Shown here: piece by piece, positions 23,646 to 33,116 of the stretch
How positions within the stretch are numbered: position 1 is the stretch's first letter
Layout: the number at the start of each line of letters is the position of its first letter
Assembly: GCA_038025085.1 (NCBI GenBank)
Contig: CM076150.1
Span: 1,676,501 to 1,740,500 of the forward strand
Direction: 5' to 3'
Length of the DNA stretch: 64,000 bases
Source: Tetragonia tetragonoides
Lineage: Eukaryota; Streptophyta; Magnoliopsida; Caryophyllales; Aizoaceae
Position numbers and translations under genes: made by a program
Notes under the pieces: model-generated
What the model was told of the DNA's origin: nothing
Seen by the model: only the letters and a program-made list of their open reading frames with translations
The model's database searches: none

Positions 23646-24890
23646 ATGTCTCTTTTATCTATGGGTGCTATATTATGCTATCAATATTGTGACAAGTATT
23701 TGTCAAAACAACCACCCAGAGTTTCAAGGTGTTCGGGATGTCAATGGGTGACGGAGGTTTTATCGACTCCTGGCGAGTGTTATGGGATGTTTAGGATGGA
23801 ACATCCTAGTAGTTTCATTATCCCAATTGGCAACACATTATATACACGTGTGCTCATCACATTATGGTTTAAAATCGACTAGGGTCATGTGTGCAGAGGA
23901 AGCACTTGCAATCTTTATATACACGTGTGCTCATCACGAAACTAATCGCCAATTGCAAAATAGATTCAAACATTCTGGTAAAACAATTAGTTGAAAATTT
24001 ATTGAAGTCTTTAATGCTATGGTGGGATTTAGTAAAGATATTGTCAGGCCATCAGATCCATCTTTTCGGGCAGTTTCAACTAAGATCCGAGAGAGCCACA
24101 AGTATTGGCCCCATTTTAAGGGGTGCATTGAAGCCATAGATGGTTCTCACATTCCTGTGGTAGTGTCAGAAGAAGACAAAATTTCTTACATAGGGAGAAA
24201 GACATATGCGACTCAAAATGTTATGGTAATTTGCGACATGGACATGTTATTTACATATTTCGTCGCGGGGTGGCCTGATTGTGTACATGACAACCGGGTT
24301 TTAAATGATGCAATTGAAGATCCCAAAAAGGTTTTCCCACACCCACCAAAAGGTAAACAAATCAAATATTTTATATTTAATTTTAGTTTTTCCTATTATT
24401 ACTATTAGCATTATTTGTTTCATCATCTAGTATTATTTTTAATTTATATACTTAATTGTGAAAAGTATTATGCGGGTTATTCAAGCATGCAAGTCTATTT
24501 GACACCTTTTAAAGGTGAAAAGTATCATATTCCCGACTTGAAACACTCAAGTGAACCTCTCACTGGATTTTATGAAGTGTTCAACTATACACATTCTTCC
24601 TTAAGAAATGTGATTGAACGTTCATTTGGTGTGTTGAAAAGCAGATGACCTATATTGACAAAACTGCCAAATTTTTCGATAAAGACACAAAACAAGGTGG
24701 TTAGAGCTATGGCTATGCATAACTACATTAGGAGGACATAGACATTGATAGGTGTGATGTCGATCCCGATTATATGCCCGAGATGGAAAATTTTGGGGGA
24801 GGTACAAGTGATGATTATGATGGCTCGATGGATGATAGGCTCATGTCACATGTTCGAGATCAAATTGCTTTTTTCGTTGATGAAGTCTAA
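23646..24890 (+). pseudogene. PIF/Harbinger DDE transposase (HARBI1/ALP1-like)
   Basis: The enzyme cuts and reinserts the transposon. The N-terminal part (PRVSRCSGCQWVTEVL, CAEEALAIFIYTCAHHETNR) leads into the DDE_Tnp_4 domain: EAIDGSHIPV holds the first Asp (about 24137), GWPDCVHDNRVL the second, and RNVIERSFGVLKSR the Glu (about 24615). A probable intron of about 100 bp starts at GTAAAC (24353) and ends before YYAGYSSM. The C-terminus reads DGSMDDRLMSHVRDQIA and stops at TAA 24888. Lesions are a frameshift with TAG near 23880, TGA near 23993 and TGA at 24646. All three catalytic positions survive, so the decay is modest. It lies 0.5 kb after ORF1, the usual order. Confidence 0.78.
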
Positions 24891-26116
24891 ATGAAACTAT
24901 TATTTTTATATTATGTATTTAAGTCTTTATATATGTGCTAGTATAGTAATTTTTTGAATTTTTCCTCTAATTTGGCAAGTATTCTATATTGTCATGTGTG
25001 AAAACTCCTTCACTAGAAGAAACAAACACAACACGATTGAAAAAGAAAAAAAAAAATCAAGAAGCCAACCACTTGTGAAGTGGTGACTTCGTCTAACCAC
25101 CACCACCCTCCCCCCTCCCCCCTCCCCCCTCATCCCTCATCCCTCACAACTCACAGACCAACACACCCACCACCACCACCACGGCAGGGAGTTCCCCTAG
25201 CACCCACCCCAATCATCAGATCTGCCACACCCCGACCGTCTGAACCCCAACCGGAGCCCCCACTCTCTTGTCAGGCCCCACCCCGCCGCACCAGCAAACC
25301 ACACCGTCAAAACCCCGCCCCCTTTCAGCTCCCTGTCATACCTCACCCACCCGGCACTAGAGAACCTCCTGGCGTCTCTCTCCTCTGCGAGTCTCTCTCT
25401 CCCAACCAGTCACCCGCCCCCTAACCACCGGTCCTCTGCCACCACGTCCCAACCAGCCCCCTGCGTCCTCAACCACCACCGTACCCTCAACTAGCCGCCA
25501 CTGATCAAATCACGCATTATTCCTAAACAAATACTCAATAATTAAAAGATTTTAATTTCAAATTTCACATGTTACCTAATATATCGCTGTTAATTTCATA
25601 AAAAACATTGTTTCGATTAAAGTTATCATGCATATTGATTACTCATTTAGTTTTTTCTTTTGATCGGCATCTAGGTTCTTCTATAATGAATAATAGGGAG
25701 ATTTGAGAGGAAAAAGAATAAGTTGGAAAAAACTTCATTATTACAAATAAAAAGGGTATTTTCGAAAGTATTGCAGTAAAAAGATTTGCGTTTAGTGATT
25801 TAGGATTTATGTTAAGCAGTTCCTGGTGCCCTTTATAGAGTATGGAAAAATAATAATGTGCTAAAAGAAACTATTACGAAAAAATAGATGTCACAAATAA
25901 ATAAGGAAAAAAGATATATATCATACTAATTTTTTGATAATATAGAAATAGTGTTTTTATAATTTGGTCCAAACAACTCTATCAAATGATTTCTATTTTT
26001 AATAAGCACTTTTGTAATGTAGTTGCCAAACACTCTTATTTTTTCAAAAAACAGTTTTTTAGAAATAACACTCAAAAAACAGAAACACTTTCCAATAAGT
26101 TTGTCCTAACGACCCC
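24891..26116 (+). other. Harbinger 3' region and right terminus
   Basis: Downstream of the transposase is a C-rich, low-complexity stretch (about 25085-25500; CCCTCCCCC repeats) whose proline-rich frame is not a convincing gene. AT-rich DNA follows and ends AAGTTTGTCCTAACGACCCC with TAA outside. The subterminal AAACAGAAACAC echoes AAACAGAAAC at the left end. Confidence 0.45.
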
Positions 26117-26744
26117 TAAATATTCAAGAACCCTTTTGGCATTTTTGATGAGCTCGCCTATAATATAGGTGATTGAGACAAATGAACATGTCATTACTGG
26201 TACTAGATTTGATATTTTAATTTTTATTTAAATGTTGTCGTTACGTGTTGTTTTTATATTATATCTGATGATGTGGATCATCTGCATTGTTTTAGAGAAG
26301 CGAATACATTTGTCGAATTTATGAAAAATTTCGAAAACAGATCTCTTTTGTTATTGATTTGGTAAAACTCTTTCATGAATCCTTCAATAATTTATTGTGG
26401 ATGGGCCATGGATAGGTAGTTTGATTCTAAAACTTAAAACAAGAATTGTAAGTGTCAATTAAATTTAGATCCGTTTTTAATTGAATTTAGATCATATCTT
26501 CAGTGAAAATGCATTGGGGCAATCATTTTAAGAGGGTCTCGGAGTTGGGTCGTATGTTAGCTATTCTATGAGAGTTGTGGTCTTTCCGCAATGAGAGACT
26601 TTTTAAACAGGAATTTAAACTTCTAGCACAACTTATCAATCATGCCTCTTCGTTTTAGTCGACAATATATTCAAGCATCAGAGGCTACACGGATGCAGAA
26701 TCATAAGTCTAGCTAGCAACCAATACAGTTTATTGACAAATGAC
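26117..26744. other. Intergenic, no feature recognised
   Basis: AT-rich sequence. Short phrases near 26520-26680 may be a worn upstream part of the RNase H-containing LINE fragment that follows, but no domain is readable. Confidence 0.4.
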
Positions 26745-27130
26745 AAGCCCCTCAAGTTCGTGTTCTTAAATTGAATTGTGATGCTGTAACTTTTTGGGAT
26801 TGGGGCATGGGCTTGGGTATGGTAGTACGTGATGAGTACGGAGACTTACTAGCTTTACTCGGGTGTACGACAGCTTGCAAGCCCTTATCTAGTTGATATT
26901 GTTTAGGCTCTCGCAATCAAATTTGGAATGATGATAGCCTTGATAATGGCTTCCTCGAATTAGTGGTAGAAAATGATTCACTCAAGGTAAAATCAATCCT
27001 CAAGCACGGTGAAACTCTATCAAATGATATGGTTTTGATAATTGAAGATATTTTCTGCTTAGTTGATCCTTTCGATTATGTAAATGGTCACATGTGCTTT
27101 GGTGGGTAATTAAGTGACGCATCAGCTTGC
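26745..27130 (+). pseudogene. RNase H domain fragment of an L1-type LINE
   Basis: A translation with several stops reads LKLNCDAV, then GMVVRDEYGDLLAL, ELVVENDSL and LSNDMVLIIEDI. This is the pattern of the plant RNase H-like (RVT_3) domain found at the end of L1 LINEs and in 'putative ribonuclease H protein' annotations. Stops near 26895 and 27107 and the loss of upstream parts make it a fragment. Confidence 0.55.
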
Positions 27131-27134
27131 TAAG

Positions 27135-27546
27135 TTACAACCCTTTAATTTTTATGATAGAATCTGGATAGACGAGGAACCTAGACCTTGTTTGGCGACC
27201 TTCAAGTTCCTTTGATTGCGCTTCTAGAGTCTTTGCTTGTGATTGGAGTGTTTCTTTAGCTTGAGTGAGTTCTTCAGTGGTTGAGGTGAGTACTACCTTG
27301 GTTGTGCTCAACTCTTCGCTAACATTGCGACGGCTGAAGGTGAGTAAAAAGTCGATCCTGTTGATTGGCAGACTGGTTTGAGGTGCCCGAACCCGTATTT
27401 GAATAGAAGAGGTCAACGCCATTACCCAATCCATACAAGGTTCCCTTCTTAAACCCCCCATTCACCTCAAAGAAGATCTCATCGTATGTCTTCTTTACTC
27501 CTTCTAGAATATACTTGGCCTTCAAATTCGTAAACCCCATCTGCAT
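27135..27546 (-). pseudogene. Possible CACTA (En/Spm) transposase-associated C-terminal fragment
   Basis: Two overlapping minus frames give YILEGVKKTYDEIFFEV, then KKGTLYGLGNGVDLFYS and a coiled-coil-like tail with ELTQAKETLQSQAKTLEAQ. The 'KKGxxYGLG...' phrase followed by a coiled coil is common in the plant Transposase_24 (Ptta/En/Spm) family. The frames are shifted and no other part of the element is present. The assignment is moderate to weak. Confidence 0.4.
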
Positions 27547-27910
27547 AACAAAGTGTAAGCATCAGAACAAATCGTAAAAATGCCTAAATCGTGCAATATA
27601 AAAGTGCATTTTCTAAGTGAGCATTGCACAAATTCAATCTTGCAAAGCATGAAAATTGCTTGACTCACAAATTCAGACATACAAACCACAAAACCCGTAT
27701 TAAATACTCTAACGTGTACTGTGGGTTGTTAACCCAACAAGTCAATCTATCATTCTCCGTAAACAGTAGAAGCTATAAGCCAACGAGTAAAAATGGTGTT
27801 CGTAGGTCATTTTCTGCTAATCAGGAATATGTTTTTTTAAATGATATTTGTTTCCCCACCCACCCACTCTATGTCGCTCCCACCCCATTCCATTATACCC
27901 TCCACCGCCA

Positions 27911-27990
27911 AACCCCAACCCTAACAACGACCCTAATCTCAACCCCAGCCCAACATGGTACTCAACCGAAACCCTTACCCTAACCCTATC
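27911..27990. repeat. Degenerate telomere-like CCCTAA cluster
   Basis: Several CCCTAA or near-CCCTAA units occur in 80 bp, including AACCCTAA (27917-27924), GACCCTAATC, and TTACCCTAACCCTATC (about 27976-27990). Units are irregularly spaced, so this is either a worn interstitial telomeric patch or a chance telobox cluster. Confidence 0.45.
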
Positions 27991-28390
27991 ACTTTTACCA
28001 TACTCTATTGACTTTGTTATCATGCTCAGTCGTAGAGAAGAGAGATGAAATTATAAATAAAATAGAATAAATATAATAGAATAAAAAGAAGAGAAATAAA
28101 CAAAACTTACACATATTATCGGTGCTAACAGCCACACTTTGCCCTTGTTACTACGGAAATCAAGAGAACAAAAAAACGCAAAAAAAAAACTTACAAGATT
28201 TGAGAAAAATTTATTACAAGACAACAACACCGATTTCATTTATGCTTTAACAAAATTACATTACAATGAAAGCTAATCTACCCAAATTGCAAAATATTCA
28301 ATCAAAAACTATACATCCAATAAAAAAGTAATAAAATTTGTGGAAAAAATATTCATTTAGAAGGAAATAAGTGTAAACAGAAAACAACTA

Positions 28391-28744
28391 CTCCCTCTGG
28401 TGCATTGAAATCTTTATACTTGAGAATGATACAAAATACTAAGGAAAAAACATTACGCCACAATTGTTCCAGGCATGCCCTTGGAAGAAACATGAGTGTT
28501 GTGGGTTTAAGAGAGAGAAAATATACTTGTGATGGGGGCAATTAGAGAGTGGGTAGCCGTTAGGATTTTGGAGGGTAAGGGAGGTGGGAGAATGTGAGTA
28601 AGGGAACATGAGCACATGAGGGTGAGAGGTAAGGAGGGCAAAATAGAAAATAAACCTCAAAAACAATACCATTTAAGGAACTAGAAAGACTTCCATGGGA
28701 CAAACTAAAAGGAAAGTGTAAAAAATTTCATAGAGCGAAGGGAG
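28391..28744. mobile_element. Stowaway-type MITE, 354 bp
   Basis: The left end CTCCCTCTGGTGCATTGAAA is preceded by TA. The right end, read inward, is CTCCCTTCGCTCTATGAAAT, with TA outside. A subterminal GGACAAACTAAAAGGAAAGT also fits Stowaway elements of eudicots. No transposase is encoded. Confidence 0.7.
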
Positions 28745-29198
28745 TATACTTTAAGAAAATTATTAAAAAAATGAAAGAAAAAAGTGAAGCACTAAAATAA
28801 TAGTTTTAAGTATGGACAAATTTGAAAACTTGACAAATCTGAAAACCAAGTAGAAATTTAATCGGAAATTATGAACCCTACCATACCAAAATTCGAAGAT
28901 CTAGATAAATAAATTCGACAATTACCACTTGGAAATATCATCTCTACGTCACAAAAGAGAAATCGAAAAATTTAAGTTCACATACACTAATACACTCAAC
29001 TTCGAGTTTTTATTTTATTTTACCAAATGCTTTGATCTTTTTCAGGTATTTAGCCTGATTTTTTCGGCTTTAATCGTTTCTCCCCGAGTTTCTTCGATTA
29101 TCAATACAAATTTCTTATAACTCTAGTCTATACTTGTTGCATATGAAGAACATCAAAACTAGAACAATTATGGTTGAAAATAAAGAGAGCATAGGAGT

Positions 29199-29226
29199 AG
29201 AGAGAGAGAGAGAGAGAGAGAGAGGT
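29199..29226. repeat. (GA)n microsatellite
   Basis: About 13 GA units lie at the end of an otherwise unremarkable AT-rich stretch (28745-29300). Confidence 0.85.
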
Positions 29227-29303
29227 TTTGAAGAACATGTGAGATGTGCTCTGATTGATTTCTATCTTTAGTTTCATTTAGGAATTTATTTGAAAATTCA
29301 ACA

Positions 29304-29575
29304 GCTCTAATACCACTTTGACCCAGGAAATTAAAGGAATGTAATTTGATTATCTTAAATAATGAACTTACAATCAAATGAAATTATAAGTAGATAATTT
29401 AAAAATAAAGGAAAAATGAGAAATGAACAAAATTTGATTAAGAAACATTGAATAAGAACCTATTTTTATTAAAAGCAGAATTTGAACAAGGGGAATTGCG
29501 GAAGACTCGGTACTTATAAACTTTATTTCACACAGAGTACCGACTTCTAAGTAGAAGCTAAAGCTCGAAAACACA
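29304..29575 (-). mobile_element. Possible copia-like LTR end with tRNA-Met primer site
   Basis: On the minus strand TGGTATTAGAGC (29304-29315) matches 11 of 12 bases of the usual initiator-tRNA-Met primer-binding site. It is preceded by ...CTGGGTCAAAG, which would be an LTR end. A TGTGTTTTCGAGC near 29575 could be the LTR start. No gag or pol is readable beside it, so this is tentative. Confidence 0.35.
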
Positions 29576-30000
29576 CTATGCTTGTAGCAAATCGATCTCT
29601 TGTCAATTTAACCAAGCTATTTTATTCATAAATTACTGGATAGGTGATTTTGAAGATGTCAATTGTAGAAATTATTTGTCTTGTTGTAGTAATCGATAAA
29701 TAGGCTGTAGTCGCCTGGTAATTCATTATCTTATTAATTTTGTAGCCGTTCGATCTGGTGTTCTTGCAAAGTTCAACTATGGTAGAGCAGATTACAATTT
29801 GCAACACTATGGAGATGCAAGGCCGCCAATTTACAACCTATGTAATATACCACATGACCTTCCTCTTTTCCTTAGCTATGGAGGTAAGCATGCCTTATCA
29901 GATATCATGGATGTTTGGACCTAGCTCGATTTTCTGAAGTTTCATGATGGGGATAAACTCCAAGTTCAATTCATAAAAGAGTATGCTCATGCCCGAAGCC
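29576..30000. other. Unrecognised AT-rich sequence
   Basis: I see no readable domain or repeat boundary here. The 5' end of the following Tat/Ogre LTR may lie within or just after this stretch. Confidence 0.4.
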
Positions 30001-31383
30001 GTCAGGCCTCGCGTGGGAGGGGAAGGAGGATGGCCTCCCGTGCCTCACCGTGCGCGGCTGGCCTAAATAGGGAGCCCACGGCTATAGACACCAAAAAAGT
30101 TTCTTCAGATTTCTCCGCAAAAGCCCGATGATGAAAGGAGTAATTTTTTAAGCTTGAACTGCTGTTTTGCGTTAATAGTTAAGATAAGGTCTCAGGTTTT
30201 TTCTCCAAACACTCCTTTACTTCATTTCGTTCAAAAGCCCCGTTCAAGAGCTTTCCAACGACACGTCTCATGCCTCATTCCGACTCCCGGTCGCCAAGTT
30301 GCGATTTAGGGGTAAAACCGTCTTTTACCATTCAGGGGTAAAACGGTCCTTTTGCGTTTTTCGGAACATTTAAATTTCGGAAAATAAAAATGGGCTGGAT
30401 GTCGTCATAATGACGACATCCAGCTGGCTGCTGACAGCTGCAGCGGCAGCGGCCCAGGCTAGGGCCGCTAGCGGCGCTGACCAGTTTTCAGGGCCGCTAG
30501 CGGCCTGACTTCCCTTGGGGCCCGGCTCATTTTTCAAGCCTGTCTTGTTTTTCAGCTCAAATTCTGCCGTCAAACCCTACCTCCCTCGCCTACATAAACA
30601 ACGGTTCACCCTCAGTTCAAAACACACAGCCTACAGTTGGCAAACTCTATTCTCGGTTGAGTACTCCCGAGCTTCTCCCTCTTTCTTCTAAAATTTGAGA
30701 TTTTACTTTACTATTTTTTTCAAATATAGCCTACAGCTCAGGTACAAAATCATGAGGGCTCAAATTAAATTGCTTGCTTATCTGTTTATTTTCTAGTAGT
30801 CATAATGTAGATATCATGCTAGGTCACGTTTTTATCGCTTCCTAAATACTGTCTGTATAGTCGTTGTGCTGCTCAACTTATCGATCAAATGCATGTCTAA
30901 GTAAGGGTTAAAATAAATGTTGTGATGCTGTGATAAACCAATTAATAGTCTAAGTCTAGGTTGTTAATACGGTTTTGCATGGGAATTATGTCTTTAAATT
31001 ATTAAGCAAACTTGAGTTAGTAGAGGCCGTCATAAAACGGGCGAGTTGGGTGCCTAACACCTTCCCACCTCGTACCTTTGCCCCCAAACCTATTATTCTT
31101 GGGTACTTATATGTTTCATATAAGTGTGAGTCTTTCTAAAAACATGATTAGTTCACTTATCGCGCTATTGGGCTGTCCCTTCGGTTTGTCGCTTCAGTTT
31201 GTCCCTTCGATAAAACGCCGATAGCAGATTTGTGACCTCTTTCATGGTTTTTATTTAATTCAAGTCTTTTCAAAAGCTTTTCTAACTCGATGGTCCCTTG
31301 AACTTATCTAAGCTCCCAATTGACAAATTTTCTATAAGGACGCACTCCGTGGAAACAATGTGGAAAAATCTTGGGTCCTTACA
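30001..31383 (+). mobile_element. Tat/Ogre-type Ty3/gypsy LTR (start approximate)
   Basis: The distal part carries the conserved block GAGGCCGTCATAAAACGGGC, then GTTGGGTGCCTAACACCTTC (31025-31065), characteristic of plant Tat/Ogre LTRs. The end GGGTCCTTACA (31373-31383) corresponds to the GGTTCTACA end of the second Tat LTR at 61239. A GC-rich U3 (30400-30520) and a CCTACATAAACAACG promoter-like motif (30588) precede it. The primer site that should follow is replaced after ACGGCGAC by rDNA. Confidence 0.65.
30394..30424. repeat. 31-bp perfect palindrome in Tat LTR
   Basis: GCTGGATGTCGTCAT, one A, then ATGACGACATCCAGC: two 15-bp arms about a single central base. It lies in the LTR U3, just before two direct copies of AGGGCCGCTAGCGGC (about 30459 and 30490). 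Confidence 0.9.
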
Positions 31384-31492
31384 ACGGCGACGAGCAGCCG
31401 TGGCGATTGGTGGATTAAAACTCATGGATCGCGCTGCGCACACACGCCACCAGGGGAGCTCGAAGGACCCAGAGCGAACGCTCACAACCGTT
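31384..31492 (+). pseudogene. 3' part of ITS2 (pre-rRNA spacer)
   Basis: The ~105 bp before the 25S start include GGCGATTGGTGGATTAAAAC and GCGCGCACACGCCACC-like spacer sequence, in the position and style of the end of a plant ITS2. I identify it mainly by position, since it runs directly into the 25S 5' end. Confidence 0.6.
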
Positions 31493-31514
31493 GCGACCCC
31501 ATGTCAGGCGGGGC

Positions 31515-31551
<37 letters not shown>

Positions 31552-31865
31552 GTGAAATTTAGAAGGATTTCCCTAGTAGCGGCGAGGGAACCGGGAAGAG
31601 CCCACCTTTAAAATCGGGCGGCCTAACCGTCCGAATTGTAGTCTGGAGAAGCGTCCTCTACGACGGACCGGGCTCAAGTCCCCTGGAAAGGGGCGCCAGA
31701 GAGGGTGAGAGCCCCGTCGTGCCCTGACCCTGTCGCACCACGAGGCGATGTCGCCGAGTCGGGTTGTTTGGGAAGCAGCCCTAAGCGGGAGGTAAAGTCC
31801 GTCCAAGGCTAAATACTGGTGAGAGACCTATAGCAAATAAGTACCGCGAGGGAAAGATGAAAAGC

Positions 31866-31902
<37 letters not shown>

Positions 31903-32424
31903 TGGAGGGATGCGGATGGGGGCCGGTGATGCGCCTCGGTCGGATGTGGAACGACCAAAAGTGGGTCCACCGATCGGCTCGGGGTGCGAACCGACGCGGA
32001 TTGGGAGGGCGGCTAAACCCCGATTTTCGGGAGCGTTGTCCTCGCGATCGTGATAGGCAGAGCGCGCCGTCACGGCGTGCTTTGGCACCTACGCGCTCCA
32101 GGCGTCGGCCTGCGGGCCCCCCGTTCGGTTCGTCTTGAATTACGGACCAAGGAGTCTGACATGTGTGCTAGTCAACGGGTGAGTAAATCCATAAGGCGCA
32201 AGCAAGGAAGCTAATTGGTGGGATCCCCTAGCGGGTGCACCGCCGACCGACCTTGATCTTCTGAGAAGGGTTCGAGTGAGAGCATACATGTCGGGACCCG
32301 AAAGATGGTGAACCATGCCTGAGCGGGGCGAAGCCAGAGGAAACTCTGGTGGAGGCCCGAAGCAATACTGACGTGCAAATCGTTCGTCTGACTTGGGTAT
32401 AGGGGCGAAAGACTAATCGAACCG

Positions 32425-32463
<39 letters not shown>

Positions 32464-33116
32464 TTGGAGCTCATACGCGAGTTCTATCAGGTAAAGCCAA
32501 TGATTATAGGCATCGGGGTCGCCATGCCCTCGACCTATTCTCAAACTTTAAATAGGTAGGACGACACGACTGCTTTGTTGAGTCGCGCCATTGAATCGAG
32601 AGCTCCAAGTGGGCCATTTTTGGTAAGCAGAACTGGTGATGCGGGATGAACGGGAAGCCAGGTTACGGTGCCCAGATGCGCGCTAACCTAGATCCCACAA
32701 AGGGTGTTGGTCGATTAAGAGAGCAGGACGGTGCTCATGGAAGTCGAAATCCGCTAAGGAGTGTAACAACTCACCTGCCGAATCAACTAGCCCTGAAAAT
32801 GGATGGCGCTGAAGCGCGCGACCTATACCCGACCGTCAGGGCAAGTGCCAGGCCCAGATGAGTAGGAGAGCGCGACGGTCGCTGCAAAACCTGTGGCGGG
32901 AGCCAGGGCAGAGTGGTCGTCGGTGCAAATCTTGGTGGTAGTAGCAAATATTCAAATGAGAACTTTGAAGGCCGAAGAGGGAAAAGGTTCCATGTGAACG
33001 ACACTTGCACATGGGTTAGTCGATCATAAGAGACGGGGAAAGCCCGTCTGATAGCGCGTTTCGCGCGAGCTTCGAAAGGGAATCGGGTTAAAATTCTTGA
33101 ACCGGGACATGGCAGG
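31493..33116 (+). rRNA. 25S rRNA 5' portion, pseudogene (about 1.6 kb)
   Basis: The sequence starts GCGACCCCATGTCAGGCGGG and continues with CCCGCTGAGTTTAAGCATAT, the canonical 25S start. It follows 25S through GGGTTAAAATTCTTGAACCG and ends after CGGGACATGGCAGG, where L1 sequence takes over. It carries many transition-type differences from the conserved large-subunit rRNA, for example CCCCATGTC for CCCCAGGTC and GATTTCCCTAGTAGCGGCGA for the usual GATTCCCCTAGTAACGGCGA, so it is not a working rRNA gene. The rest of 25S, and 18S and 5.8S, are absent. Confidence 0.93.

Larger units (their letters stand above)
10928..26116 (+). mobile_element. PIF/Harbinger transposon with nested LTR elements
   Basis: I infer one composite element. 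The left end GAGGCTGTTTGG is preceded by TAA; the right end, read inward, is GGGGTCGTTAGG, with TAA outside. TAA/TTA is the PIF/Harbinger target duplication, and the two ends match at about 9 of 14 positions. Inside, on the plus strand, are a 5' leader exon (donor at 11525), a multi-exon Myb/SANT-like ORF1 (18029-23152) and a DDE transposase (23646-24890). A chromovirus (from 11656) lies in the first intron and a solo LTR (18412-21198) lies in a later intron. Removing both leaves an element of roughly 6.8 kb. The ends are degenerate, so the outer boundaries are less certain than the gene content. Confidence 0.55.

Noticed and set aside
25080..25424. Proline-rich 114-residue frame
   Set aside because: It lies in C-rich low-complexity DNA downstream of a dead transposase and lacks an ATG and any recognisable domain.
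31298..33010. Many short frames over the rDNA block
   Set aside because: The sequence is clearly 25S rRNA; frames on both strands are incidental to GC-rich structural RNA.
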